DNA of 64,000 bases from the NCBI RefSeq assembly GCF_900631955.1, contig NZ_UZWD01000028.1, positions 62,001-126,000 of the forward strand. The letters run 5' to 3'. A program made the position numbers and the translations under genes. This stretch comes from Devosia equisanguinis. Lineage in GTDB: Bacteria; Pseudomonadota; Alphaproteobacteria; Rhizobiales; Devosiaceae. Position 1 is the stretch's first letter, and each line of letters begins with the position of its first letter. The notes beneath the pieces were generated by a model. That model did not search any database and was not told where the DNA came from. It saw only the letters and a list, made by a program, of their open reading frames with translations. Shown here in pieces: positions 17,870-27,312 of the stretch.

Positions 17870-19765
17870 TCACTCCGCTGCCGGCGTGCCGCGGCGGACG
17901 AAGCCGTCGGGGTCGTTCTGGGTGCGGGCCAGGAGTTCCTCGGCCTCGGTGGCCTCGCGCTGGCGGTTCCACATCTGGGCGTAGAGGCCGTCCTGCGCCA
18001 GAAGCTCATAGTGATTGCCGCGTTCGGCCACCAGGCCCTCGCGCAGAACCAGGATTTCGTCGGCATTGACGACGGTGGACAGCCGGTGGGCGATGACCAC
18101 AGTAGTGCGATTGCGCGAGACCTCGTCGAGAGCCTGTTGGATATCGCGCTCGGTCTTGGTGTCGAGCGCCGAGGTGGCCTCGTCGAGAATGAGGATGGAG
18201 GGCGACTTGAGGATGGTGCGGGCGATCGCCACGCGCTGTTTCTCGCCACCAGAAAGTTTCAGGCCACGCTCGCCGACGGGCGTATCGTAGCCCTTGGGCA
18301 GCGCATCGATGAAATCGCCGACCTGGGCCATGCGTGCTGCCTCGCGCACCTCATCCATGGAGGCGCCGGGGCGGCCGTACTGGATATTGTAGCCGATGGT
18401 GTCATTGAACAGCACGGTGTCCTGCGGGACCATGCCGATGGCCGAGCGCAGGCTCTCCTGCGTCACGTCGCGAAGGTCCTGACCGTCAATGGTGATGCGG
18501 CCACCTGTGACGTCATAGAAGCGGAACAGCAGGCGCGAAATGGTGGACTTGCCGGCCCCGGTCGGGCCGACAATGGCTACGGTTTTGCCGGCCGGGACCT
18601 CGAAGCTGACGCTCTTGAGGATGGGGCGATCGGGGTCATAGTGGAAGGTGACGTCCTCGAAACGAATGACCGGGCCAGAGACGGCCAGCGGCCTGGCATC
18701 GGGCTTGTCGACGATTTCCGGGTCCTGATCGAGCAGCTTGAACATCTCCTCGATATCGGTGAGGCCCTGCCGAAGTTCGCGATAGACGAAGCCGATGAAG
18801 TTGAGTGGCCGGTAGATCTGCATCAGGAAGGTGTTGAGAAGCACGAAGTCGCCCAGGGTGAGCGTCTTGTTCATGACCCCGACGATGGCCATGATCGAGA
18901 TGATCAGGAAGCCGCCGTAGAAGATGACGGCCTGGCCGAAATTGAGGAAGCCGAGCGAGGTCCAGATGCGGATGGCCGAGCGCTCATAGCCGGCCATGGA
19001 TGCGTCGTAGCGCTCCGCCTCCATCTTCTCGTTGGCGAAGTATTTCACGGTCTCGAAATTGAGCAGGCTGTCGATGGCCTTGCCATTGGCATCGGTGTCG
19101 GAATTGTTCATGTCCCGACGGATGGCGATGCGCCAGTTCGAGGCCTTGATGGTGAAATAGAGATAGGCCCAAATCATCACCACCAGCACGCCGAGATAGC
19201 TGACGCCGAACAGCCAGACGAAAATGATGGCCACGACGACGAATTCGACGATGGTGGGGGCGATATTGAGCATGGCGAAACGGACGACCGTCTCGATGCC
19301 CTTGGTGCCGCGCTCGATAACACGGGAAAGGCCACCGGTACGCCGCTGCAGATGGAAGCGCAGCGAGAGGCGATGCATGTGGTGGAAGGTTTCGAGCGCC
19401 AGCTTGCGCACCGCATGCTGACCAACACTGGCGAAGAGCACGTCGCGCAATTGCTGGAAGCCGGCATCGATGACGTTGCCCAGCGCATAGGCGATGACAA
19501 GCGCGATCGGCACAGCCAGACCCAGGATCAGGGCGCCATTGGCGCCGGAACCGTCGAGGCTATCGATGATGCCCTTATAGGCGAAGGGCACGAGCGTGGT
19601 GGCCACCTTGCTGGCCAGCAGCGCCGCAATGGCGAGGATGACGCGGAGCTTCAGATCGGCCCGGTCGGCCGGCCACATATAGGCCCAGAGATTGCGAACG
19701 GTAGCGAATACCGAGCCCTCGTCCGCGCTGACGGACGGCTTCTTTTCAGCATTGTTCTGAGACAT
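17870..19765 (-). CDS. Atm1/ABCB7-type ABC exporter (ATPase fused to permease)
   Basis: Homodimeric exporter of 631 residues with six helices followed by one ATPase domain. The signature NFETVKYFANE near residue 228 is typical of Atm1/HMT1 proteins, which export glutathione-linked or metal-thiol compounds. In the ATPase domain I see Walker A GPTGAGKST near 410, the Q-loop at MVPQDTVLFNDT, signature LSGGEKQRVAIART near 513 and Walker [13 protein letters not shown]. The start ATG overlaps the stop of the ArsR gene upstream, so the two are coupled. That pairing makes export of a metal or metal-thiol adduct more likely than a role in Fe-S supply, but this is inference. Confidence 0.92.
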   Translation of the reverse strand: MSQNNAEKKPSVSADEGSVFATVRNLWAYMWPADRADLKLRVILAIAALLASKVATTLVPFAYKGIIDSLDGSGANGALILGLAVPIALVIAYALGNVIDAGFQQLRDVLFASVGQHAVRKLALETFHHMHRLSLRFHLQRRTGGLSRVIERGTKGIETVVRFAMLNIAPTIVEFVVVAIIFVWLFGVSYLGVLVVMIWAYLYFTIKASNWRIAIRRDMNNSDTDANGKAIDSLLNFETVKYFANEKMEAERYDASMAGYERSAIRIWTSLGFLNFGQAVIFYGGFLIISIMAIVGVMNKTLTLGDFVLLNTFLMQIYRPLNFIGFVYRELRQGLTDIEEMFKLLDQDPEIVDKPDARPLAVSGPVIRFEDVTFHYDPDRPILKSVSFEVPAGKTVAIVGPTGAGKSTISRLLFRFYDVTGGRITIDGQDLRDVTQESLRSAIGMVPQDTVLFNDTIGYNIQYGRPGASMDEVREAARMAQVGDFIDALPKGYDTPVGERGLKLSGGEKQRVAIARTILKSPSILILDEATSALDTKTERDIQQALDEVSRNRTTVVIAHRLSTVVNADEILVLREGLVAERGNHYELLAQDGLYAQMWNRQREATEAEELLARTQNDPDGFVRRGTPAAE

Positions 19766-20109
19766 CAGGCCAGTTCCGCTTCCTGGGGGACCGCGAGCGG
19801 CGTCAGACCCTGGAGCAGGCCGCCAAAGGCGGCGCCCAGTTCGGACAGCCGGTCATGGCGGATACAATAGCGATTGCGCGTGCCGTGCGGCTTGCGCTCG
19901 ATCAGGCCAGCATCGAGCAGCACCTTGATGTGCTGAGAGACAGTCGATTGTGCCAGCGGCAGGGATTCGGTCACGTCGGCGCAGCAGCACTGCCCCTGTT
20001 GCTGGGTCGCCAGGATGCGCAGAATATTGAGCCGGACCGGGTGGCCCAAGGCTCGCATGATGGTGGCAATGTCGTCGTCGCGCATCTCTAGGGGGCCAGT
20101 TGATCGCAT
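19765..20109 (-). CDS. ArsR family regulator with a CCC motif
   Basis: A 114-residue winged-helix repressor. The core HPVRLNILRILA, then SLPLAQSTVSQHIKVLLDAGLIERKPHGTRNRY, is standard ArsR. In the alpha-3 region, where ArsR itself has the metalloid-binding CVC, this protein has Cys41-Cys42-Cys43 (GQCCCADV); another cysteine lies at position 82. Thiol sensing of a soft metal or metalloid is therefore likely. The start may be ATG 20109 or the in-frame ATG at 20085 (MRDDD), which fits homologous starts better. Its stop overlaps the exporter start, so it probably controls that gene. Confidence 0.88.
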   Translation of the reverse strand: MRSTGPLEMRDDDIATIMRALGHPVRLNILRILATQQQGQCCCADVTESLPLAQSTVSQHIKVLLDAGLIERKPHGTRNRYCIRHDRLSELGAAFGGLLQGLTPLAVPQEAELA

Positions 20110-20160
20110 AATTACGATAGAAGATGGGGAGGATTGGCCGCAAGGTCAATCCCAATGGAG

Positions 20161-20188
20161 AAACGGCGCCTCGCGGCGCCGTTTTTTT
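20161..20188. terminator. Strong stem-loop terminator of the LysM gene (T-run on the plus strand)
   Basis: AAACGGCGCC at 20161-20170 pairs perfectly with GGCGCCGTTT at 20175-20184 (10 bp, TCGC loop). On the plus strand it is followed by TTTT; on the minus strand the stem itself ends TTT. It lies 7 bases past the LysM gene and 52 bases before the ArsR start. Confidence 0.8.
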
Positions 20189-20194
20189 GCTGGG

Positions 20195-22294
20195 TTACTG
20201 GCCGGTGGGCAGATCGAACACCTGGCCCGGATAGATGCGATGCGGATCGCGGATCTGGCCGGTATTGGCCTCGTAGATCGTGGTGTACTTGATGCCCTCG
20301 CCATAGACGCGGCGGGCAATGGTCCAGAGATTGTCGCCCCGGCGAATGATCGCCTTGCCGGCGGCGAAGCGCTGGGCGTCGGGATCGCCGACCGACACCG
20401 CCACCAGAGTGGGCACAGCCGGTTGCGGCTGGGCCGCAGGGACCGGCGCTGCCGTTGCAGGCGCAGGCTCGGATGCGGTGGCAGGCGACGACGGAGCGGG
20501 CGGAGCACTGGCAGGCTCGGCCGGCGGTGCGGCCGGAGCCGTTTCAGGCTGCGGCGCTGCTAGCGCGGGCTGTGCCGCCGGCGTAGCTGCCGCGGGCGCG
20601 GCGGCAGGGGCCTGCTGTACAGACGGTGCCGTCGCCGGAACTTCTGGCGGAGGCACCGCTGGCTCCTGCTGGCTGGAGGCCGGGGCAACGGGCGCTGACG
20701 GCGCGATCTGCGTCGGCACGGCCGATGCCGATTGGGCCGGCGCGGCAGTGGCTTCGCCGCTGGCTGGCGCTTCAGCCGGCGCGGCAGCGGCCGCAGTGGC
20801 TGCGGGTTGGGACGCGGGCGCAGCAGGCGCCACAGGGGCGTCGGCGACGGCAATGGACGATTGCTCGGTTTCGGGCAGTTGCACGACAAAATCGACTTCG
20901 GCGCGCGACAGCACGGTGGCTGAGCCCGGTTGCAGCAGATCGGCGCGGATGCGCTGGCTCGGCTTGTCGAGCACCGAGCCGGCTTCGACCAGCCAGCGGC
21001 CATTGTCGACGACGGCATCGGCAATATGCACATCATCGACATAGAGCCGGATGATGCCGCCATTGGGACCGCCGCCGGCGAAGAAGGTGCGCGCACCTTC
21101 GATTTCGATGGCGTCGATGGTGGTAACGGTGTCGGCCAAGGTGGGCGACGCTGGTGCAGGATCGGTCGCTGGCTGCGGGCTCACCACAGCTGTTTGCGCG
21201 GCCGGTTCGGGTGCAGCGGCAGCGGCAGCCGTGTCCCCTGCCGGTTGCGGGGTGGTAGCAGCCGTTTGGGTCGGTGCCGGTGCAGTCGGAACCGCGGACT
21301 CCGGCGTGGACGCGGGCTGCTCTGCAGGAATGGCAGGCGCAGTGGTGTCCGGCAATGCGGCAGCAGGCGCGGGCTCCGCTGTATCGCCAGCTGCCACGGC
21401 TGAAGCTGGCGCTTCGGGCGTCGTGGCAGCGGGTTCGCTGGAAGCGGTCTGCATGGGAGCAGCAGGCGTGTCAGCAGCAGGAGTTTCAGTTGCTGCCGGG
21501 GCGGCCGGCTCTGAGGCAGGAGGCGTCGGCTGCGGCGCAGCAGGCGGCACAGCCACGGCTTCTGTGGCAGGCGCTGCTGTCGTAGGCGCTGCCGGCGTGG
21601 TGGCGGGAGCCGTGGCGGTCTGGATGGGTTGCTCGGGCGTGCGGATCAGGCCCTGGAGAATTTCACTGGCCTGGCCGGGTGCGCTGGCAACCACAAGCGG
21701 CTGGGTGGTCTTGTCGTCGTGAATGACGACAACGAAGGAATCAGGAGACTGGCCGGTCTTGCCCTTTTCGCCGAGCGTGATCTCGACGCCGCCGGGAGGC
21801 AGCGGTGCATCGGGCACGAGCACCCAATCGCCCGAGGTTTCGACGGTGGCGCGGCCGAGAAGCGAGCCATTGAGATAGACTTCAACCTCGCTGCCGGGCG
21901 TGCCGCTGCCGGCGATGACGACGGAGCCATCGGGCTCGGCCCGCAACAGGCCAAAGGTGGCGGCGACGACATCGGCAGGCGCCATTGCGGTCTGGGTCGG
22001 CTCGGTGACGTCGAGCGCTGGGGCCTCGGTGACTTCGCCTTCGGCTGGCGCAGCGGCCGGGGTCTCGACGGCGGGTTCGGCCGGCGCTTCGGTTTCGGCG
22101 ATCTCGGTGGCGGGCGGCGGCGGGAAGAGGCCGGCATCGACCATCTTGCCACGCAGGCACTGACCCATGCCGTCGGGGCTGTTGAAGCAGGTAACGACGG
22201 ACGGACCGGTGAGGACACCGAGGACAACCAACAGAGTTGCAGCTGCCGCTCCGATAGTCAGAGCTAGAGGACGTTTCGGAGCAGTGTCGGCCAG
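20195..22294 (-). CDS. Membrane-anchored LysM protein with long Ala/Pro-rich linkers; probable CTG start
   Basis: Cell-envelope protein with a C-terminal peptidoglycan-binding LysM domain (IIRRGDNLWTIARRVYGEG, last 50 residues). Ahead of it are two Ig-like segments (one with GTPGSEVEVYLNGSLLGRA, one with GGIIRLYVDDVHIAD) separated by long runs rich in alanine, proline and threonine, which could span the periplasm. The longest conventional frame starts at a TTG at 22231, in the middle of a hydrophobic helix. Upstream, a CTG at 22294 follows GGGAGGG with 4 bases spacing and would give LADTAPKRPLALTIGAAAAT, a short cytoplasmic head plus a complete membrane anchor. I therefore extend the gene to 22294 (699 codons), keeping the CTG start as a hypothesis. 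Confidence 0.8.
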   Translation of the reverse strand: MADTAPKRPLALTIGAAAATLLVVLGVLTGPSVVTCFNSPDGMGQCLRGKMVDAGLFPPPPATEIAETEAPAEPAVETPAAAPAEGEVTEAPALDVTEPTQTAMAPADVVAATFGLLRAEPDGSVVIAGSGTPGSEVEVYLNGSLLGRATVETSGDWVLVPDAPLPPGGVEITLGEKGKTGQSPDSFVVVIHDDKTTQPLVVASAPGQASEILQGLIRTPEQPIQTATAPATTPAAPTTAAPATEAVAVPPAAPQPTPPASEPAAPAATETPAADTPAAPMQTASSEPAATTPEAPASAVAAGDTAEPAPAAALPDTTAPAIPAEQPASTPESAVPTAPAPTQTAATTPQPAGDTAAAAAAPEPAAQTAVVSPQPATDPAPASPTLADTVTTIDAIEIEGARTFFAGGGPNGGIIRLYVDDVHIADAVVDNGRWLVEAGSVLDKPSQRIRADLLQPGSATVLSRAEVDFVVQLPETEQSSIAVADAPVAPAAPASQPAATAAAAAPAEAPASGEATAAPAQSASAVPTQIAPSAPVAPASSQQEPAVPPPEVPATAPSVQQAPAAAPAAATPAAQPALAAPQPETAPAAPPAEPASAPPAPSSPATASEPAPATAAPVPAAQPQPAVPTLVAVSVGDPDAQRFAAGKAIIRRGDNLWTIARRVYGEGIKYTTIYEANTGQIRDPHRIYPGQVFDLPTGQ

Positions 22295-22351
22295 TTTACC
22301 CTCCCGGCGATGAACAGACGGTCGTATGGACCGATGGATTTTTCTACTGCG

Positions 22352-23959
22352 CTAGTCCGCCGAATCCTGTGCCGCGTCAGTCTTCAACAGCTTGTAGGTG
22401 ATTGATTCATACAGAGCTTCAAACGAGGCATCAATGATATTGGGGGAGACGCCGATGGTGACCCAGCGTTCACCGCTGCCATCGCGGCTTTCGACCAGTA
22501 CACGGGTGACCGCGCCCGTGCCGCCGTCCAGGATACGCACCTTGAAATCGACCAGTTCAAGGTCCTCGATGCGGCGCGAATAGATGCCCAGATCCTTGCG
22601 CAATGCCAGGTCCAGCGCATTGACCGGACCATTGCCTTCGGCAACCGACATCAGAAGTTCGCCGGCCACGCGGATCTTGACCACGGCCTCGGTGACGGTG
22701 ATTTCCTCGCCCTGGGCATTGTGGCGCCGCTCGACCATTGCGCGGTAGTTCTCGACATCGAAAAAGTTCGGCAAGGTGCCGAGCACCCGCCGCGCCAGCA
22801 CCGCAAAGGACGCGTCGGCGCCGTCATAGGAATAGCCGCGCGCCTCGCGCTCCTTGACGGTCGCGAGGAGCTTTTCGAGGCGCGGATCGTCTTTTTCTAG
22901 GGTGATGTGGTGCCGCGCCAGGGCTGTGAGCAGATTGGATTTGCCGGCCTGCTGACTGACCATGATCGAACGTTCATTGCCGACGCTTTCGGGCGGCACA
23001 TGCTCATAGGTGGAAAAATCCTTGAGCAAAGCCGACGCATGGATGCCGGCCTTGGTGGCGAAGGCGGAGGCGCCGACATAGGGCGCCTGTCGAGCGGGCG
23101 CACGATTGAGCCGGTCATCGAAGGCACGGGAAATGTGGGTCAGACGCTCCAGCTGCGCGGGCGTGATGCCGGTTTCGAATCGCTCAGCATAGTAGGGTTT
23201 TAGTACCAGGGTCGGGATCAGCGTCACCAGATTGGTGTTGCCGCAGCGTTCGCCGAGGCCATTGAGCGTCCCCTGCACCTGGCGCACGCCGGCCTCCACG
23301 GCAGCCAGCGCATTGGCAACGGCCTGGCCGGTATCGTCATGCGGATGGATGCCGAGACGATCGCCGGGGGCGATCTTCAGCACCGCGCCGACGATTTCGC
23401 GGATTTCAGACGGCATGGTGCCGCCATTGGTGTCGCAGAGCACCACCCAGCGGGCACCGGCGTCAAGAGCGGTTTGTACGCACGCCAGAGCATAGGACGG
23501 GTTGGCCTTGTAGCCATCGAAAAAGTGTTCGAGGTCGATCAGCGCTTCCTTGCCGGCGGCAATCGCGGTGCGCACCGTGTCGGCAATGCCTTCGAGGTGC
23601 TCGTCTGTGGTCGAGCCCAGCGCCAGCTCGACCTGATAATCCCAGGCCTTAGCCACGAAGCAGGTGGCGTCGGCGGCCGATTGGGTGAGGCCCATGACGC
23701 CCGGATCATTGGCAGCAGAGCGCCCTGCCCGCTTGGTCATACCGAAGGCGGTGAACACAGCCTTTTTCGTGCGGCGACGCTCGAAAAAGCTGGTGTCGAC
23801 CGGATTGGCACCGGGATAGCCGCCTTCGATATAGTCGACGCCAAGATCCTCGAGCAGGCCGATAATGGCGATCTTGTCCTCGAGCGAGAACTCGATGCCG
23901 GCGGTCTGGGCACCATCGCGCAGAGTGGTGTCGAAGAGATAAAGGCGTTCACGGGACAT
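22352..23959 (-). CDS. cimA: (R)-citramalate synthase
   Basis: Condenses acetyl-CoA with pyruvate to citramalate, a threonine-independent route to 2-oxobutyrate and isoleucine. The 535-residue protein belongs to the HMG-CoA lyase-like/LeuA family: DTTLRDGAQTAGIEFS near residue 10 gives the catalytic arginine and metal aspartate, and the metal histidines lie in GIHPHDDTGQAVANALAAVE near 200, with NGLGERCGNTNL near 235. The C-terminal 150 residues form the regulatory LeuA dimer domain. Length and the AQTAGIEFS variant favour CimA over LeuA or homocitrate synthase. No ilv or leu gene is adjacent. Confidence 0.9.
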   Translation of the reverse strand: MSRERLYLFDTTLRDGAQTAGIEFSLEDKIAIIGLLEDLGVDYIEGGYPGANPVDTSFFERRRTKKAVFTAFGMTKRAGRSAANDPGVMGLTQSAADATCFVAKAWDYQVELALGSTTDEHLEGIADTVRTAIAAGKEALIDLEHFFDGYKANPSYALACVQTALDAGARWVVLCDTNGGTMPSEIREIVGAVLKIAPGDRLGIHPHDDTGQAVANALAAVEAGVRQVQGTLNGLGERCGNTNLVTLIPTLVLKPYYAERFETGITPAQLERLTHISRAFDDRLNRAPARQAPYVGASAFATKAGIHASALLKDFSTYEHVPPESVGNERSIMVSQQAGKSNLLTALARHHITLEKDDPRLEKLLATVKEREARGYSYDGADASFAVLARRVLGTLPNFFDVENYRAMVERRHNAQGEEITVTEAVVKIRVAGELLMSVAEGNGPVNALDLALRKDLGIYSRRIEDLELVDFKVRILDGGTGAVTRVLVESRDGSGERWVTIGVSPNIIDASFEALYESITYKLLKTDAAQDSAD

Positions 23960-23982
23960 GGGCGGGGGCCTAACTCGGATGC

Positions 23983-24462
23983 TTACTTGGGTGGCCAGAC
24001 AGATGTGTCGTGGTCGGGATGCTGGTGGTTGGTGGACTTGATGAAGGCTGCGGTTTCGGGATGCCGTTCCTCGGTCGGCGCGACATCGGGAAGCGCGCCA
24101 AGGCCATTGGCCCAGTTCAGGCGGCTTTCGGTACCGTGCTGGTCCTTAGGCGGGAAGGCTTCTGGATGGTCGAGCGAGCCGATGGAGACGCTCATCCAGT
24201 CGCCATCAATATAGGCAAAGCTCAGGGGCGTACCGCAATCGCGGCAAAAACCGCGCTCGACCTGATCGGACGAACGGAACAGGGCGATTTCGCCGCGCGT
24301 CACCGTGAAGGTTTGCATTGGGCCGCCGACCAGCGGGGCATAGAAAGCGCCGAAGGCTTTCTGGCACATGCGGCAATGGCAGATGTGGGCGCCTTGCGGC
24401 TTCTGGCTGAACACATAGCGCACCGCGCCACACTGGCAGCCGCCGGACCAGGCTTCACTCAT
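23983..24462 (-). CDS. GFA/CENP-V family zinc protein, copy 2
   Basis: A 159-residue protein of the glutathione-dependent formaldehyde-activating (GFA) fold. Zinc ligands are GGCQCGAVR near residue 7, CHCRMCQKAFG near 31 and GFCRDCGTPLSF near 67. The start ATG at 24462 overlaps the end of copy 1 by 8 bases. Family members bind glutathione or are of unknown function; the original formaldehyde claim for the prototype is disputed. The C-terminal HPDHDTSVWPPK is almost the same as in copy 1, so the two arose by duplication. Confidence 0.88.
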   Translation of the reverse strand: MSEAWSGGCQCGAVRYVFSQKPQGAHICHCRMCQKAFGAFYAPLVGGPMQTFTVTRGEIALFRSSDQVERGFCRDCGTPLSFAYIDGDWMSVSIGSLDHPEAFPPKDQHGTESRLNWANGLGALPDVAPTEERHPETAAFIKSTNHQHPDHDTSVWPPK

Positions 24463-24934
24463 CGTCTTCTCCGCGCGGCGGCCAGTCGGCCGTGTCGTGA
24501 TCGGGATGCTGGTTGGAATGGATGCCGGCCATGAAATCGCGCCACTCGTCGCTGACGTCATGGCGTTCGGGCAGCGTGCTGAGGCCGGCAAAGAAGGGCT
24601 GGCGATCGTGAAGATTCACCTGGATTTCCGGGGCGGCGACGGTGGGTTCGTCGAAGGCACCGATGGCCAGTTCCAGCCCGAAGCGCGTCTCATAGGCAAG
24701 TGGAGTGCCGCAATCGCCGCAAAAGGCGCGGCGGGCGGCATTGGAGGACTGGAACCATTTGGGCTCGCCGCGGGTCCAGACCGCGTTATGGGCGGTGACA
24801 AGGGGGCCAAAAAAGCCGCCAAAGGCCTTTTGGCACATGCGGCAATGGCAGATGGACGGGCGACCCAAACGGGTCACCCTGAATCGCACGGCGCCGCATT
24901 GGCAGCCTCCGGTATGGGCTTCTCTATCCACCAT
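24455..24934 (-). CDS. GFA/CENP-V family zinc protein, copy 1
   Basis: Paralogue of the downstream GFA gene. From ATG 24934 the product is 159 residues, MVDREAHTGG onward; an in-frame start at 24961 would overlap the VOC gene further. Cysteine motifs are GGCQCGAVRF, CHCRMCQKAFGGFF and AFCGDCGTPLAY. The last residues, HPDHDTADWPPRGEDDE, match copy 2. The ATG lies inside the last codons of the VOC gene, so translation is coupled through all three genes. Roles in thiol adduct or aldehyde handling are plausible but unproven. Confidence 0.87.
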   Translation of the reverse strand: MVDREAHTGGCQCGAVRFRVTRLGRPSICHCRMCQKAFGGFFGPLVTAHNAVWTRGEPKWFQSSNAARRAFCGDCGTPLAYETRFGLELAIGAFDEPTVAAPEIQVNLHDRQPFFAGLSTLPERHDVSDEWRDFMAGIHSNQHPDHDTADWPPRGEDDE

Positions 24935-25304
24935 GAAATACCGCCTCGACATTGTTGCCATCGGGATCGATCACGAAAGCACCGTAATAGTGCTCGTGGT
25001 AATGCGGACGCGGACCGGGCCCACCATTGTCCTTGCCGCCGGAAGCCATGGCCGCGGCATAGAAAGCGTCGACTTCGGCCGTGGACTTGGCAACGAAGGC
25101 ATAGTGGCGGCCGGGACCGACATCCTGGCTTTCGGTCAGCCAGAAATCAGGCTTGCCCTTGCCATAGCCGCCAACCTTGACGCCGCCGGTATATTCGACC
25201 GGCACTTCGGCCAGCAGAGTATAGCCGAGTGGGGCGAACGCGGCGTCATAAAAGGCCTTGGACTTGGCCCAGTCGGCGACGAGGATACCGGTATGGTCGA
25301 TCAT
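24924..25304 (-). CDS. VOC family protein (glyoxalase/bleomycin-resistance fold)
   Basis: A 126-residue single VOC module with two beta-alpha-beta-beta-beta units. It begins MIDHTGILVADWAKSKAFYD, with the usual first metal-ligand histidine, and ends YYGAFVIDPDGNNVEAVFHGG, with the acidic ligand near the end. The HYHEHYY run near residue 103 is conserved in a lactoylglutathione lyase-like subgroup. It is the first gene of a coupled trio with two GFA proteins, which hints at glutathione-adduct chemistry. Substrate unknown. Confidence 0.88.
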   Translation of the reverse strand: MIDHTGILVADWAKSKAFYDAAFAPLGYTLLAEVPVEYTGGVKVGGYGKGKPDFWLTESQDVGPGRHYAFVAKSTAEVDAFYAAAMASGGKDNGGPGPRPHYHEHYYGAFVIDPDGNNVEAVFHGG

Positions 25305-25422
25305 TGCAATGTCTCCTTTGGTGTGGAGGCATCGGTTGATCGCGAAACCGTGACAGGGGGTGTCAGGAGGACTGCTGACAGTTCACAGACATGGCAGACG
25401 GCGGTTCTGGAAGGCCGGTTTG

Positions 25423-25932
25423 TCATGGCTTGCCGCCCTGCAGCTCAGACCAGATAAGCTCCGCAACCCCTTGCGGGCGGGCCAGAATGTCGTGGTTCCA
25501 CAAGCGAAGCAGCCGAAAGCCACGGCGAGACAGCTCAGCATCTCGTATCAAATCGCGGGCACTCTCGGCGTGTTGCAACCCATCGGCCTCAATGACCAGC
25601 TTGGATGCATAGCAGACGAAGTCAGCGACATATGGGCCGATAGGCACCTGACGTCGGAACTTGAAGCCCAAGAAACGACGATCACGCAGAAGAAGCCAAA
25701 GCGCCTGCTCCGCCTCCGTAGGCTTGCGGCGCATGGAACGGGCGAAATTCCGAAGCCTGGTGGACTGGCTGGCAAGGTCCCCCTCATCCGCCCTTTGGGC
25801 ACCTTCTCCCACGAGGGGAGAAGGGCGCGCGGTGGCCGGTCTATGCGCGGTGTTCCCCTCTCCCCTTGTGGGAGAGGGTGGATCAGCCAAGGGCCGAGAC
25901 GGGTGAGGGGTTTTATCCGCTTGCGCAGACAT
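25423..25932 (-). CDS. DUF559 endonuclease-like protein with repeat-derived N-terminal segment
   Basis: The conserved DUF559 domain (related to very-short-patch-repair nucleases) covers residues about 62-165: NFARSMRRKPTEAEQALW, then FRRQVPIGPYVADFVCYASK with the acidic nuclease residue, then LVIEADGLQH. The start ATG touches the cysS stop (TAGATG) and GGAGGTG lies 9 bases upstream, so it is well supported. Residues about 18-50 (PPSPTRGEG ... PSPLVGEGAQ) are encoded by two palindromic repeat elements read in frame and are unlike any conserved domain. They probably form a flexible insert. Function of the family in bacteria is not established. Confidence 0.82.
   Translation of the reverse strand: MSAQADKTPHPSRPLADPPSPTRGEGNTAHRPATARPSPLVGEGAQRADEGDLASQSTRLRNFARSMRRKPTEAEQALWLLLRDRRFLGFKFRRQVPIGPYVADFVCYASKLVIEADGLQHAESARDLIRDAELSRRGFRLLRLWNHDILARPQGVAELIWSELQGGKP
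25802..25878. repeat. Pair of REP-like palindromes inside the DUF559 coding sequence
   Basis: CCTTCTCCC at 25802-25810 pairs with GGGAGAAGG at 25816-25824, and CCCTCTCCC at 25856-25864 pairs with GGGAGAGGG at 25870-25878. Both have 5-base loops and are 31 bases apart. This CCCTCTCCC-type palindrome is a common dispersed repeat in Rhizobiales; here it is read in frame near the N-terminus of DUF559. Confidence 0.75.

Positions 25933-27312
<1,380 letters not shown>

Noticed and set aside
17864-19870. A 668-codon plus-strand frame opposite the Atm1-type exporter
   Set aside because: Shadow frame: Asp/Gly/Ala/His-rich, no domain, while the opposite strand has all ABC motifs.
20085-20120. ArsR operator at the ArsR start (ATCG-N8-CGAT)
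   Set aside because: Only four bases pair on each side and the dyad overlaps the first start codon; not enough to call a site.
22352-23959. 2-isopropylmalate synthase or homocitrate synthase instead of citramalate synthase
   Set aside because: The N-terminal DTTLRDGAQTAGIEFS and the overall length fit CimA better; LeuA usually has DGEQ(S/A)PG at this place.
25306-25422. A gene between the VOC and DUF559 genes
   Set aside because: Only 117 bases, no start with ribosome site and no coding bias; more likely the VOC promoter and the DUF559 3' region.
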